Source: an uncultured Prevotellaceae bacterium (GTDB lineage: Bacteria > Bacteroidota > Bacteroidia > Bacteroidales > Muribaculaceae). Taken from it: DNA of 64,000 bases. The notes beneath the pieces were generated by a model. That model was given only the letters and a program-made list of their open reading frames with translations. It ran no database searches and was not told the DNA's origin. Shown here piece after piece: positions 26,445 to 36,165 of this stretch. Made by a program: the position numbers and the translations under genes. How positions within the stretch are numbered: the stretch's first letter is position 1; the number at the start of each line of letters is the position of its first letter. The stretch spans positions 23,266-87,265 of the forward strand of contig ONKF01000005.1 in NCBI GenBank assembly GCA_900318335.1. The letters are read 5' to 3'.

Positions 26445-27686
26445 TTACTGGGCGCTCTCGATAGCCTGGAGCTTGTCGGCATCGCCCAGCTTATAGTAGA
26501 TGTCGCGCAGGGCATTGACCAGATCGGGATTATGGGGATTGATGGCATAGGATTTCTCCAGATAAGGCAGTGCCTCACGATAGATGGGATTGACCAGATC
26601 GGCTAATTTCTTGCCATAGAGGTGGCTGTTCTGGCGGGTTTCCATCGCCTTGTTGTAGAAATACCGGCCTACGTTGAACAGGCCATTGGCATTGCTGTCG
26701 TTGAGCTCGATGCAACGCTGGTAGTAAGGGAAAGCGTCATAGATATCCTGGTAGCTTTCTATCACCAGACCCTTAAGGTTAAACAGTTCATCGTCATCGG
26801 GATTGGCCGCCATGGCATCGTCAATCAAGTCGTTGGCTCCTGAAAAGTCCTCACGGCTGATAAAGTCGTTGATGAGGATGCGGATGTACTGCGGGTCGCT
26901 TGTGCCGAACTTAACAAAGGCTTCCCAAGCGAGCCTTACTACCTCGGCGTCATTGCCCAAGTCACTGAGGCACACGAGCGCATAGTCATAAGCCTCCTTG
27001 TGATTATATCCACCATGACGGGCAACGCTGAACAGTCGCACTGCATCGATGGTGTCGCCTCGCTGCCATGCGGCGATTCCCTGATAATAACGGACCTCGG
27101 CCACAAGGCTATCGGGCTTGATCCATCGCTTGTCATCGGTGCGCGACGCCATCTGGCAATAGTAATCCCATGCCTGATAGGCTCCATCCCAATCCTTGAC
27201 ATTATATAGCTCGCTACCTGCAAGACGGTAATCGTCATGATGCTCCACGAGACGGTTGACAACGTCCTTGCTGTATTTGGTTTTGACTTGGGGCTTGCGG
27301 GTCTTCTTGTCAATGACGGGATTACCCTTCTTGTCCAGGACATGGATGGTATCGAGCTTGAGGGCGATCAGACTGTAGTCATAGGCGTCAATCAGGGTGT
27401 GGCCCATCGCTTTGATATCCATTTTCTTTCCCACACGGCGGTTGTCCATGTACTTGTCATACTGTTCAATCTTGATGCGGTTGGCAAGTGCCCACGTCTC
27501 GGCGCGGTTTCGGGTCTCGTCGTTGGTGAGTGCAGGTTTCAGCTTGTTGAATGCTTTGTCATAGCTATCCACGGTCATCGTCAGTCCGCTGAGCATTTTC
27601 TTGGCCTGGTCAACAAGCAGATGCTGGCCGGACACACTAAATGACGATATTATTGCCGCAGTTAATAATATAATGTACTTTTTCAC
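26445..27686 (-). CDS. Exported TPR-repeat protein (paralogue A)
   Basis: A 413-residue protein with signal peptide MKKYIILLTAAIISSFSVSG. Tetratricopeptide helices follow, clearest in the second half: YYQGIAAWQRGDTIDAVRLF, PYYQRCIELNDSNANGLFNVGRYFYNKA and PYLEKSYAINPHNPDLVNALRDIYYKLG. A middle block about KTRKPQVKTKYSKDVVNRLV closely matches the neighbouring gene (27820-28959), so the two are tandem paralogues. It is probably a periplasmic scaffold; the function is unknown. A -7 box is at 27713-27720. Confidence 0.82.
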   Translation of the reverse strand: MKKYIILLTAAIISSFSVSGQHLLVDQAKKMLSGLTMTVDSYDKAFNKLKPALTNDETRNRAETWALANRIKIEQYDKYMDNRRVGKKMDIKAMGHTLIDAYDYSLIALKLDTIHVLDKKGNPVIDKKTRKPQVKTKYSKDVVNRLVEHHDDYRLAGSELYNVKDWDGAYQAWDYYCQMASRTDDKRWIKPDSLVAEVRYYQGIAAWQRGDTIDAVRLFSVARHGGYNHKEAYDYALVCLSDLGNDAEVVRLAWEAFVKFGTSDPQYIRILINDFISREDFSGANDLIDDAMAANPDDDELFNLKGLVIESYQDIYDAFPYYQRCIELNDSNANGLFNVGRYFYNKAMETRQNSHLYGKKLADLVNPIYREALPYLEKSYAINPHNPDLVNALRDIYYKLGDADKLQAIESAQ

Positions 27687-27712
27687 AATAATCTCTCCTA
27701 TTAAAACCGCTG

Positions 27713-27720
27713 CAAAATTA
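27713..27720 (-). promoter_or_regulatory. -7 promoter box (TAATTTTG) for TPR gene A
   Basis: TAATTTTG on the minus strand, 26 nt before the ATG. A second possible box, TATTTTTG, at 27762-27769 overlaps the T-run of the upstream terminator. Confidence 0.5.
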
Positions 27721-27761
27721 CTCTATTTTCATCTTTCCTGCAAATTCTTACCTATGTCTTG

Positions 27762-27794
27762 CAAAAATAGGCGGTAGAGCAAAGCCCCACCGCC
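27762..27794 (-). terminator. Intrinsic terminator after TPR gene B
   Basis: On the minus strand GGCGGT (27789-27794) pairs with ACCGCC (27770-27775), followed by TATTTTTG. Confidence 0.65.
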
Positions 27795-27819
27795 CAAAAC
27801 ATTTATTAATCTATCTGAA

Positions 27820-28959
27820 TTACTTCACACCCATCACCTCAAACTTGTAGAGGATGTCGTCGAGCACGTTCTGTGCCTTCTTCTCATCGGGATTGGTGTT
27901 GAGTTCAGCAGCTTTTCTCAAGAAGGGAATTGCCTCGTCATAGATGGGCTTGATCTTGGGAACAAGCTCCTTGTTGGTTGCGTTGGGATTATCGTCGATA
28001 ATCTTCTGGGCCTGCAGATAGAGGCAACGGCCAACATCAAAGAATGCGTTAGCATAGGTGGGATCTACCTCGGTAGCCTTGCGGTAGTAAGGCAGAGCGG
28101 CATCAACGCCATCCTTGAGCTCGATGGTGAAGCCCTTGATGTCATGCAGAGTGGCGTTCATGGGATCACCCTTGAGAGCGTTGTCGATGAAGTTGTTGGC
28201 CTTGTCAAACTCGTTCTTGTCAAGCATACCCTGAACCATGTTGGCCAGCGAAGAGGTCTGGAAGTCAACGATGTTGTTGTCGGTGTAACCCAGCTTGCGG
28301 GCCTTGGTGAATGCATCATAAGCCTCACCAAACTTCTGGATCTGGTACAGTGAATAGCCCTGGAAGAAACGCACCTGGCTCAGCGTGCTGTCGGGAGCGG
28401 CAACGCCATTGGCGATAGCGAAAGGCGATGTAGCGATATCAGCATAGTCGCCGAACGAGCTGGCCGCATTCTCCCAATCACTGGCCTGCAGGAAGATGTT
28501 ACCGGCATTGGCGATATCACCCATGTGAGAGGTGAGCGCACCGATGATGTCCTTGCTGTATTTGGTCTTGATCTTCTTGCTGCCGTCCTTGTTGAGCTTG
28601 GGGGCACCATTCTTGTCCACCTCGACAACCGAGTCAAGAGGAAGAGCTGTCTGATAGAACCTGTAAGCAGCACTCAGTGCCTCGCACATGTCCTTGTCGT
28701 CAACAGGCTGCTGCATGAGTTTCATCTTATACATCTCGTCATAGATGGCAAATGCGGCCTTACCAGCGGTGTACCAAGTGAGCACGTCATTGGCACTCTC
28801 AGGATTGGTGAAAGCGGGCTCGATTTTCTGAAGAACCTCCATCAGCTCCAAGGGGTTGTTTGATGCAGCCTTCTTGGCGAGGTCTTTCACGAGGCTCATT
28901 TGAGCCGATGCGCCGAACGCCATCATGATGGCAGCGGCGAAGAGAATCATCTTTTTCAT
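27820..28959 (-). CDS. Exported TPR-repeat protein (paralogue B)
   Basis: A 379-residue protein with signal peptide MKKMILFAAAIMMAFGASAQ; the start is the ATG at 28957-28959, since the longer frame begins with TTG. TPR helices include RFFQGYSLYQIQKFGEAYDAF and PYYRKATEVDPTYANAFFDVGRCLYLQA. A charged segment NKDGSKKIKTKYSKDIIGAL matches paralogue A. It starts only 31 nt after the gyrA stop codon, so it may share gyrA transcription. Role unknown; likely a periplasmic protein-protein scaffold specific to Bacteroidales. Confidence 0.82.
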   Translation of the reverse strand: MKKMILFAAAIMMAFGASAQMSLVKDLAKKAASNNPLELMEVLQKIEPAFTNPESANDVLTWYTAGKAAFAIYDEMYKMKLMQQPVDDKDMCEALSAAYRFYQTALPLDSVVEVDKNGAPKLNKDGSKKIKTKYSKDIIGALTSHMGDIANAGNIFLQASDWENAASSFGDYADIATSPFAIANGVAAPDSTLSQVRFFQGYSLYQIQKFGEAYDAFTKARKLGYTDNNIVDFQTSSLANMVQGMLDKNEFDKANNFIDNALKGDPMNATLHDIKGFTIELKDGVDAALPYYRKATEVDPTYANAFFDVGRCLYLQAQKIIDDNPNATNKELVPKIKPIYDEAIPFLRKAAELNTNPDEKKAQNVLDDILYKFEVMGVK

Positions 28960-28990
28960 TTTTGTTAACAATTAAGTTGGTTTATAATGT

Positions 28991-31564
28991 TTATTCGTTT
29001 TCGTTTTGTTGTTCGTTATTCACGTTTTCATCTTCCTGGTTGTCCTGGGTTTCCTGGACTTCCTGTGCAGGCTGGACTTCCTCGTTCTGGAATGCGTCGC
29101 GTACGCTTTCCTCATCGGTTGTCTCGGGCTCGGTGTCGACCTTGCAAACGCTTGCTATCTCGTCGTTCTTCTTCTCGAGGTTGATGAGTCTTACACCCTG
29201 GGTGGCGCGACCCACAACACGCAGCGAGCTAACCTTAAGCCTGATGGCGATACCGCTCTTGTTGATGATAACAAGGTCGTTATCGTCGTTCACATTCTTG
29301 ATTGCAATTAGCTTGCCAGTTTTTGCGGTAATGTTAATGGTTTTAACACCCTTACCGCCACGGTTGGTCACGCGGTAGTCTTCGAGAGCGCTTCGCTTGC
29401 CCATACCCTGCTCTGAAACGACGAGCACGTCGTCACGAGTTCCGGCACGCATGCAGATCATGCCGATCACCTCATCACCCTCGGTCAAGGTCATACCCTT
29501 GACACCCGTGGCGGTGCGGCCCATGTTGCGTACCTTGGTCTCGGCAAAGCGGATGGCGTAACCCTTGCTGTTGGCCAGGATGACCTCGCTGTTGCCCTCG
29601 GTAAGGATGGCTCCAACAAGCTGATCGTCCTCAGCGATATTGAGGGCACGTACACCGTTGGCACGGGGACGTGAATAGGCGCTCAAGCTCGTACGCTTAA
29701 CGATACCGTTCTTGGTGGCAAATACAATATAATGTGACTGGTTGTACTCGGGATCGGTGAGAGCCGTTGCACGGACAAATGCCATGATGCGGTTCTCGGC
29801 ATCCAGGTTAAGCAGGTTCTGGATGGCGCGTCCCTTGCTGTTCTTGGTGCCCTCGGGGATTTCAAACACACGCAGCCAGAAGCAGCGTCCCGTGGCGGTG
29901 AAGAACAACATGTAATTGTGGTTGGTGGCTTCATAGACATACTCGATGAAGTCCTCATCGCGTGTGTCACTGCCCTTGGCGCCCACGCCTCCACGTGCTT
30001 GTGCACGATACTCCTTGAGCGGGGTGCGCTTGATATAACCGAAATGGGAGATGGTGATGATCATGGGATCGTCGCTGTAGAAGTCCTCAGCGTTCATCTC
30101 CTCGCTTGAATATTCAATCTGAGTGCGGCGCTCGTCACCGAATTTTTCCTTGACTTCGAGCAATTCCTCCTCAATCACCTTGCGGCACTCGGCGGGATCG
30201 TCGAGGATAGCCTGCAGGTGCTCGATGGTCTTGCGCACCTCGGCCAACTCGTTGTGCAGTTTTTCCTGCTCCAAACCGGTGAGCTGGCGCAGTCGCATCT
30301 CGACGATGGCGCGAGCCTGAACCTCGGTGAGGCTGAAACGCTCACACAGGCGCTGGATGGCATGATCGGTCGAGTCGCTGCTCTTGATGATGGCGATCAC
30401 CTCGTCGATGTTGTCGCTGGCAATGATGAGTCCCTCGAGGATGTGGGCACGCTCCTTGGCCTTCTTGAGGTCATACTGGGTGCGGCGGATCACCACCTCG
30501 TGACGGTGCTCCAGGAAGTAGTGCAGCAGTTGCTTGAGGTTGAGCAGCATGGGTCGGCCATTGACCAGACACACGTTGTTCACGCTGAACGACGACTGCA
30601 ACTCGGTCATCTTATAAAGCTTGTTAAGGAGCACATTGGGGTTGAAGTCCTTTTTCACATCGATAACGATGCGCATACCATGGCGGTCGCTCTCATCGTT
30701 GATATCGGCGATGCCTTCAATCTTCTTCTCCTCGACCAGGCGGGCGATGTTCTCGATGAGATCCTTCTTATTGACATTGTAAGGAATCTCGTTGACCACG
30801 ATGCGCTCGTGGTTGTGCTCGGTCTCAATTTCGGCCTTAGCACGGACCACGATGCGTCCACGACCCGTCTCAAAGGCATCTTTAACACCCTGGTAGCCAT
30901 AAATGATACCACCCGTGGGGAAGTCAGGAGCCTTGATATAGGTCATCAGGTCACTCACATCCAAATTGGGATCCTCGAGCAGAGCCAGACAGCCGTCGAT
31001 GCACTCGCCCAGGTTGTGGGGAGCCATGTTGGTCGCCATACCGACAGCGATACCTGTGGCACCGTTTACCAGCAAGTTGGGGATGCGGGTGGGCAATACC
31101 GAGGGCTCTTCCAGTGTGTTGTCAAAGTTAGGCACAAAGTCCACGGTATCCTTGTCCATGTCTTCCATCATGCTCTCGCCCATCTTGTCGAGACGCACCT
31201 CGGTGTAACGCATGGCAGCAGGGCTGTCGCCGTCAACCGAGCCGAAGTTACCCTGTCCGTCAACCAGCGGATAACGCATTGCCCATTCCTGGGCCAGACG
31301 AACCATGGCAAAGTAAACCGATGAATCGCCGTGGGGGTGGTACTTACCCAGCACGTCACCCACGATACGAGCCGATTTCTTGTAGGGGGCATTGGAATAG
31401 TTACGCAACTTGTCCATGCCGTAGAGTACCCTGCGGTGCACCGGCTTGAAGCCGTCGCGCACATCGGGTAGCGCACGCGAAACGATGACCGACATCGAGT
31501 AATCGATGTAACTGGTCTTCATTTCGTTCTCAATGTTGATCTCTAAAATTCGATCGTTGTCCAT
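28991..31564 (-). CDS. gyrA: DNA gyrase subunit A
   Basis: Breaks and rejoins DNA in the gyrase A2B2 complex. The 857-residue protein begins with the winged-helix core ([20 protein letters not shown]). The catalytic tyrosine is Y120 ([12 protein letters not shown]) and the quinolone region is [18 protein letters not shown] long C-terminal beta-pinwheel follows, with a GyrA box of the form [11 protein letters not shown] and repeats like [13 protein letters not shown]. An acidic Glu/Gln/Asn tail ends the protein. A phenylalanine sits at the position of E. coli Asp87. TPR gene B follows by 31 nt. Confidence 0.97.
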   Translation of the reverse strand: MDNDRILEINIENEMKTSYIDYSMSVIVSRALPDVRDGFKPVHRRVLYGMDKLRNYSNAPYKKSARIVGDVLGKYHPHGDSSVYFAMVRLAQEWAMRYPLVDGQGNFGSVDGDSPAAMRYTEVRLDKMGESMMEDMDKDTVDFVPNFDNTLEEPSVLPTRIPNLLVNGATGIAVGMATNMAPHNLGECIDGCLALLEDPNLDVSDLMTYIKAPDFPTGGIIYGYQGVKDAFETGRGRIVVRAKAEIETEHNHERIVVNEIPYNVNKKDLIENIARLVEEKKIEGIADINDESDRHGMRIVIDVKKDFNPNVLLNKLYKMTELQSSFSVNNVCLVNGRPMLLNLKQLLHYFLEHRHEVVIRRTQYDLKKAKERAHILEGLIIASDNIDEVIAIIKSSDSTDHAIQRLCERFSLTEVQARAIVEMRLRQLTGLEQEKLHNELAEVRKTIEHLQAILDDPAECRKVIEEELLEVKEKFGDERRTQIEYSSEEMNAEDFYSDDPMIITISHFGYIKRTPLKEYRAQARGGVGAKGSDTRDEDFIEYVYEATNHNYMLFFTATGRCFWLRVFEIPEGTKNSKGRAIQNLLNLDAENRIMAFVRATALTDPEYNQSHYIVFATKNGIVKRTSLSAYSRPRANGVRALNIAEDDQLVGAILTEGNSEVILANSKGYAIRFAETKVRNMGRTATGVKGMTLTEGDEVIGMICMRAGTRDDVLVVSEQGMGKRSALEDYRVTNRGGKGVKTINITAKTGKLIAIKNVNDDNDLVIINKSGIAIRLKVSSLRVVGRATQGVRLINLEKKNDEIASVCKVDTEPETTDEESVRDAFQNEEVQPAQEVQETQDNQEDENVNNEQQNENE

Positions 31565-31660
31565 TCTTTCTTGTACTTTTTAAATCTGTTCCGGGCACCG
31601 CACCGCAGGCTAACATTTGCCCCAGGCTGGCACGAGTGCCACGACATTAGGTTTAACCTA

Positions 31661-31668
31661 CAAATTTA
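31661..31668 (-). promoter_or_regulatory. -7 promoter box (TAAATTTG) for gyrA
   Basis: TAAATTTG on the minus strand, 96 nt before the gyrA ATG. It is a weaker call, as AT-rich matches are frequent. Confidence 0.45.
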
Positions 31669-31784
31669 CGCACTTTTTTTCAATCAACAATTCGATTTGC
31701 GCCACTTTTTGACTACCGATTGCCGAAAATGTTTAAAACGCAGTATAAATTTTATAAAAACGTCATTTTCCCGATTTATATTAG

Positions 31785-31792
31785 TACATTTG
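31785..31792 (+). promoter_or_regulatory. -7 promoter box (TACATTTG) for the exonuclease gene
   Basis: TACATTTG, 26 nt before the ATG at 31819. It lies inside the open frame extending upstream to 31720, supporting the later start. Confidence 0.6.
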
Positions 31793-31818
31793 CCAAGCTA
31801 AATAATGCCGTTTGGAGT

Positions 31819-32310
31819 ATGCGGAACTTTGCTGCAATTGATTTTGAGACAGCCAATAGCGAGCGCACCAGCGTCTGCTCGGTGGGTGTTGTCGTCGTGC
31901 GTAACGGGGAAATCACTGACCGGTTCTACTCGCTCATCCAACCCGAACCCAACTACTACAGCTACTGGTGCCAACGGGTGCATGGATTGGGTCACAGTGA
32001 TACCGACGATGCGCCTGTATTCCCCCACGTGTGGGCTCAGGTTGAACCACTCATCGAAGGCTTGCCCCTTGTGGCCCACAACAAGGCCTTTGACGAAAGC
32101 TGCCTGAGGGCCGTCTTCCGCTGCTATCAGATGGATTACCCTGACTATGAATTCTATTGTACCTGCGTGGCGTCCAGGCGGCTGCTCAAGCAACTGCCCA
32201 ACCACCAGCTGCAGACTGTTGCCGCTTATTGCGGTTACGACCTGCTACACCACCACAATGCCCTTGCCGATGCCGAGGCATGTGCCCATATCGCCTTGCA
32301 ACTGCTGTAA
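31819..32310 (+). CDS. DEDDh 3'-5' exonuclease (DNA polymerase III epsilon-like)
   Basis: A 163-residue nuclease. The three exo motifs are visible: FAAIDFETANSE (Exo I, D and E), VAHNKAFDESCL (Exo II) and HNALADAEACAHIAL (Exo III, His and Asp). Compared with replicative epsilon it is a short single-domain form, so it may serve in repair or RNA/DNA trimming rather than replication proofreading. The start MRNFAAIDFETAN is chosen from homology and promoter position. It is convergent with dnaA, with a strong shared hairpin. Confidence 0.9.
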   Translation: MRNFAAIDFETANSERTSVCSVGVVVVRNGEITDRFYSLIQPEPNYYSYWCQRVHGLGHSDTDDAPVFPHVWAQVEPLIEGLPLVAHNKAFDESCLRAVFRCYQMDYPDYEFYCTCVASRRLLKQLPNHQLQTVAAYCGYDLLHHHNALADAEACAHIALQLL

Positions 32311-32328
32311 CCGTTTTACATACTAAAA

Positions 32329-32367
32329 ATTGAGGGCAAACCCGCAGCCGCAGGGTTTACCCTCAAT
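32329..32367. terminator. Bidirectional terminator between the exonuclease gene and dnaA
   Basis: Arms at 32329-32345 and 32350-32367 pair over about 15 positions with one or two mismatches. An A-run precedes the hairpin. Confidence 0.8.
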
Positions 32368-32388
32368 AGTCGATTCTCTTGACTTGAG

Positions 32389-33792
32389 TTATTGAGTCAG
32401 GCTGGCAGTAATGGCCTGTACTTCTCGTGAGAAATCTTTTTCTATCGACATGCGTTGCTCAATCTGGATGCAGGCATGCAGCACAGTGGCATGGGTGCGG
32501 TCAAGCTTGGCACCGATGCTGGGCGATGACATCTGGGCCTCCTTCTTGGCCAGATACATCACGAGCTGGCGAGCATCGCTGATTTCGCGTTTGCGTGACT
32601 TGCCATAGATGAGTTCGGTAGGCAGGTTGTAATAATCGGCCACTGTCTCGGCAATCGACTCAAAGGTCACCTGACGCTGACTCACCTTGACGGTGTTGCC
32701 GATGACACTGCGGGCCAGGTCGATGGTAATGTCCTGTCCCAGCATGGTGGCATGGGCCAGCAGAGCTACCATGACGCCCTCGAGCTCGCGCACGTTCTCG
32801 GTGACATGGGTGGCGATATAGTCCATCACCTCATCGCTGATTTTAAGGCCGTCTTGGGCTGCCTTCATAGCGAGGAACTTGCGACGCAGATCGTAGTCGG
32901 GCTTCTCGAGCTCCACAGTCATGCCCCACTTGAAGCGGGAGATGAGCCTTGGCACCATACCGTCGAGATCACTCGGGCGGCAGTCGCTGGACATCACCAA
33001 CTGGCGCTGGTGCTGGTGCAGGTGGTTAAAGATGTGGAAGAAGGTATTCTGGGTACCCTGCTTGCCGGCAAACTCCTGAATGTCGTCGAGCAGAAGCACG
33101 TCAATACTCTGATAAAAATTGATGAAGTCGTTGACCTTTTTCTGAATCACCGCTGTCGTATATTGGCTCTCAAACACCCTGGCTGACACATACAGTACCC
33201 TCATGCGCGGATTCTGCTCCTTCAACTTAATGCCGATGGCCTGAAGCAGGTGGGTCTTGCCCACGCCGGTTGTGCCAAAGACAAACAAGGGGTTGTAGGT
33301 CTTCACCTCGGGATGGTCGACAATGGCCTGACCGATGCTGACAGCAAGCCTGTTGCTGATGCTGCTGCAATAGTTCTCGAAGGTGTATTTAGGGTTAAGC
33401 TGGGGATCGATATCGTCGAGCGTGTCGGCCTGTTGGAACGGGTTGGCGACACGGGGTGAACGGATCTTAAGCTCCTGCTTGAGTTTGACGCTCGAGTTGT
33501 CCTCGGACTGCTCGATGGCGGTGGCATCATCGCCCCCCACCACATTATATTTATAAGTGAGCCTGACATTCTCGCCGAAGACCTTCTTGAGGGCGGCAGA
33601 GAGGAGGGTGAGGTAACGGCCCTCGATCTGTTCAACAAAGAACTTGGAGGGGGCTCGGAGCGTCACACGGTTGTTTTCCAGGTCATGGTCAACGGCAACA
33701 ATGGGAGCGAACCAAGCATCAAACTGCTCGGCCGGGAGGTTTGCCTTAATGACGTCAAGGCAACGGTTCCACTGTTGTGCAACGTTAATCAT
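32389..33792 (-). CDS. dnaA: Chromosomal replication initiator DnaA
   Basis: Binds DnaA boxes at oriC and opens the duplex. The 467-residue protein has the N-terminal DnaB/DiaA contact domain (RCLDVIKANLPAEQFDAWF). The AAA+ domain has Walker A FGTTGVGKTHLLQA and Walker B DVLLLDDIQEFAG. The C-terminal DNA-binding helix-turn-helix has the signature KLDRTHATVLHACI. Length is typical. It lies 0.8 kb from gyrA, with a 424-nt gene-free, AT-rich gap upstream. Confidence 0.98.
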   Translation of the reverse strand: MINVAQQWNRCLDVIKANLPAEQFDAWFAPIVAVDHDLENNRVTLRAPSKFFVEQIEGRYLTLLSAALKKVFGENVRLTYKYNVVGGDDATAIEQSEDNSSVKLKQELKIRSPRVANPFQQADTLDDIDPQLNPKYTFENYCSSISNRLAVSIGQAIVDHPEVKTYNPLFVFGTTGVGKTHLLQAIGIKLKEQNPRMRVLYVSARVFESQYTTAVIQKKVNDFINFYQSIDVLLLDDIQEFAGKQGTQNTFFHIFNHLHQHQRQLVMSSDCRPSDLDGMVPRLISRFKWGMTVELEKPDYDLRRKFLAMKAAQDGLKISDEVMDYIATHVTENVRELEGVMVALLAHATMLGQDITIDLARSVIGNTVKVSQRQVTFESIAETVADYYNLPTELIYGKSRKREISDARQLVMYLAKKEAQMSSPSIGAKLDRTHATVLHACIQIEQRMSIEKDFSREVQAITASLTQ

Positions 33793-34216
33793 TTTTCTAA
33801 AATTTTCTTAGTAACGGTTGGTTTGTTCTTGTGCTTAAAGCAGTACAAATTTCGCTCAATATTTTCTTAAAAAAAAATGCTTAAAAAATTTGGAAATATC
33901 ATTTTGAGTGTAACAATGTTGAAAAACAAAGGGTTATAACATCGTTTCATTTTTTTTACAATTCAAGGCATATTACTTTATCAATATCGCTAATTATCAG
34001 CACTTTAGGCGTTACAGTGGTTTTGCCTGTTCCATTTACTAAACTCGCAAATGGCTGTAATAGCAGGGATTTGATTTTGCAAATCCCGAAAACAATAAAA
34101 ATCAAAAAAATCTCTATTTGGATTGTGTCCAAATAGAGATTTTCACCCCATTCAAGAGAGAGGAAAATGCCCTCTCAGAATGATATTTCCTTGTTATATC
34201 CAAACATGTCAGCACA
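33793..34216. other. AT-rich gene-free region upstream of dnaA
   Basis: No open frame of interest was found. It contains A/T runs, a short hairpin (34066-34073 with 34080-34087) and the terminator at 34108-34142. Near-matches to DnaA boxes (TTATCAGCA, TTATAACAT) have two or more mismatches, so an origin cannot be claimed. Confidence 0.5.
34108..34142. terminator. Perfect 15-bp hairpin after the MCE gene
   Basis: Arms AAATCTCTATTTGGA (34108-34122) and its exact complement (34128-34142) flank a 5-nt loop. On the minus strand it is followed by a T-rich run, so it should end the MCE gene transcript. Confidence 0.85.
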
Positions 34217-35119
34217 TTAGAACACTTTTATGTTGATGTAACGCTTGGGATTGGCCTTGATGTCGGTCAGCAGTGAGTCAAGGCTGGCAATGGCATGGTT
34301 GGCATTGTCATAAAGCTCGCGGTCGTTCATCACCTTGCCCAGGGTTGAATTCTTGTCATTCAGTTGCTCACTGAGCTCTTTCAGGTTGGCCAACGTGGCA
34401 TTAAGCGTATTGACAGCCGAGTCTATGGGCAACTGCTTGAGCGACGATGACAGGTCATTGAGGTTGCCAGTCGCACCTGTCAGGTTATTGGTGATGCCGC
34501 TAACGTTGGTCATCACGCCAGGCACGCTGCGGTTCAAACCGTTCATCAAGACATTGAGCTGCTGAGCACTGATCTGGAGCTGACGGGTGATGGCATCCAG
34601 TCGGGTCAAGGCAGCCATGAGGGCGGGATTGCCGGTCAAGCCGTTGACGTTATTCATGATGGAATCCACCTTGGGGAGCATATCAGTCACCATGGGTAAC
34701 ATGTTATCCTTGACGTGGTCAATAATTCCGGGTTGCTCTACCGTGGGAATCATGCTGCCACTCTCCAGGGCGGGACCGCTACCCAGGTTGAGCACGAGTG
34801 ATGCGCCACCCACCAGTCCTGACACCATATTCAGGGTACTGCCTTCGGGCACCTTCATCTTAGGCTCCAACGACAGCACAATAGTGATCTTGTTTTTGCC
34901 ATAGTCGTACTGTATCTCGTGTACTTGTCCTACCTGGAAGCCGTTGACCGTCACGGGAGCGGCCTCGAGCAGTCCGTCCACGCTTTCAACCTCAGTAAAA
35001 TATCGGTTAGAGGGAGTCAGCAGATTTATTCCCTTCAGGTAATTAACGCCCCAATAAAGTAACGCAAGGCCGACAAGCACGGTCAGCGCGATTTTTACAT
35101 TCTTAGTGAGAAACTTCAT
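34217..35119 (-). CDS. MCE/MlaD family lipid-transport protein
   Basis: A 300-residue inner-membrane-anchored periplasmic protein. One N-terminal helix (VKIALTVLVGLALLYWGVNYL) is followed by the MCE domain (YFTEVESVDGLLEAAPVTVNGFQVGQV, key residues V-N-G-x-x-V-G). A long helical region rich in Asn, Leu and Ser follows (MNGLNRSVPGVMTNVSGITN). MCE proteins form hexameric rings that move phospholipid between membranes. The usual ABC ATPase and permease partners are not beside it, so they must be elsewhere if present. Confidence 0.88.
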   Translation of the reverse strand: MKFLTKNVKIALTVLVGLALLYWGVNYLKGINLLTPSNRYFTEVESVDGLLEAAPVTVNGFQVGQVHEIQYDYGKNKITIVLSLEPKMKVPEGSTLNMVSGLVGGASLVLNLGSGPALESGSMIPTVEQPGIIDHVKDNMLPMVTDMLPKVDSIMNNVNGLTGNPALMAALTRLDAITRQLQISAQQLNVLMNGLNRSVPGVMTNVSGITNNLTGATGNLNDLSSSLKQLPIDSAVNTLNATLANLKELSEQLNDKNSTLGKVMNDRELYDNANHAIASLDSLLTDIKANPKRYINIKVF

Positions 35120-35155
35120 GTTATATCGTTATGGTTCTATTCTTGATTCAATCGG

Positions 35156-35163
35156 CAAAGTTA
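35156..35163 (-). promoter_or_regulatory. -7 promoter box (TAACTTTG) for the MCE gene
   Basis: TAACTTTG on the minus strand, 36 nt before the ATG. Confidence 0.55.
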
Positions 35164-35312
35164 ATATTTTGTTTCTTAAAAAAGGGGTATTTTAGTCATT
35201 TTTCTACATATTTCACACCTTATAAAGGGTCATTCGGCTGTATGAAGCCTAAAAAATGAGGTTAAATGAATAAAAAAACGGCCGATTCTGTGAGGTTTAC
35301 AAGTTTTGTGAT

Positions 35313-35320
35313 TATTTTTG
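35313..35320 (+). promoter_or_regulatory. -7 promoter box (TATTTTTG) for aroE
   Basis: TATTTTTG, 52 nt before the aroE ATG. It is divergent from the MCE box. Confidence 0.55.
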
Positions 35321-35372
35321 CAGTCAATATGTTTGATAGATTATCGCGTCTATCGCCTAAAGTCAATTAACA

Positions 35373-36155
35373 ATGATGAAATCTCCACTTGACTGTAAAT
35401 ATCTGTATGGACTGATCGGCTATCCGCTGGTTCACTCGTTCTCGCGTGATTTCTTCAACCGCAAATTCATTGCCGAGGATATCGATGCACGCTACATCAA
35501 CTTCGCGATAGAGGACCTGGGCCTTCTCATGGAGGTGATAGCCGAGTATCCCAACCTGAACGGCTTGAATGTCACTGCCCCCTACAAGGAGGCTGTGATC
35601 CCCCTGCTCGATTCACTGGATGACGATGCCCGTCAAATTGGAGCTGTCAACGTCATCAAGTTTATCCGTGACAAGAGTTCGGGTGACCTGATTGAGTTGC
35701 GGGGCTATAACAGCGACGTGTTGGGATTTGGCCGAACCATTCCAGCCATCCTCACGCCACAACGCACCGCAGCGATGGTGCTTGGTACCGGCGGTGCCGC
35801 CAAGGCCGTCCAAGCCGCCCTGCTCAAGCATGGCATCGAGGTGCAGCTGGTATCGAGGCGCAAAAGCGAGCACATTGTGGTCTATGAGGAAATCACCCGT
35901 GCTATGGTCAACAACTACAAGATCATCGTTAATGCGACCCCCCTTGGCAAGTATCCGGACGATAACCAGTGTCCTGACTTCCCTTACCGTTTCCTCACCA
36001 GTGAACACATATGTTACGACTTGGTCTATAATCCCGAGGAGACCTTGTTCATGAAGAAGTCGGCAAAATATGGCGCCCAGACCAAGAACGGCATAGAGAT
36101 GCTGCTCTTGCAGGCGTTTGACTCTTACGAGATTTGGACTCGCGACGGCTATTAA
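35373..36155 (+). CDS. aroE: Shikimate dehydrogenase
   Basis: Reduces 3-dehydroshikimate to shikimate with NADPH in the chorismate pathway. The 260-residue protein has the family start YGLIGYPLVHSFSRDFFN and the catalytic Lys in NVTAPYKEAVIPLLD. The nucleotide-binding turn is VLGTGGAAKAVQAAL, and IVNATPLGKYPD and CYDLVYNPEETLF follow. Two adjacent ATGs (35373, 35376) are possible starts. comEC follows 10 nt downstream. Confidence 0.96.
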   Translation: MMKSPLDCKYLYGLIGYPLVHSFSRDFFNRKFIAEDIDARYINFAIEDLGLLMEVIAEYPNLNGLNVTAPYKEAVIPLLDSLDDDARQIGAVNVIKFIRDKSSGDLIELRGYNSDVLGFGRTIPAILTPQRTAAMVLGTGGAAKAVQAALLKHGIEVQLVSRRKSEHIVVYEEITRAMVNNYKIIVNATPLGKYPDDNQCPDFPYRFLTSEHICYDLVYNPEETLFMKKSAKYGAQTKNGIEMLLLQAFDSYEIWTRDGY

Positions 36156-36165
36156 TCAATTAACA

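Noticed and set aside
33793-34216. Origin of replication upstream of dnaA
   Set aside because: No DnaA box with fewer than two mismatches was found; only AT-richness supports it.
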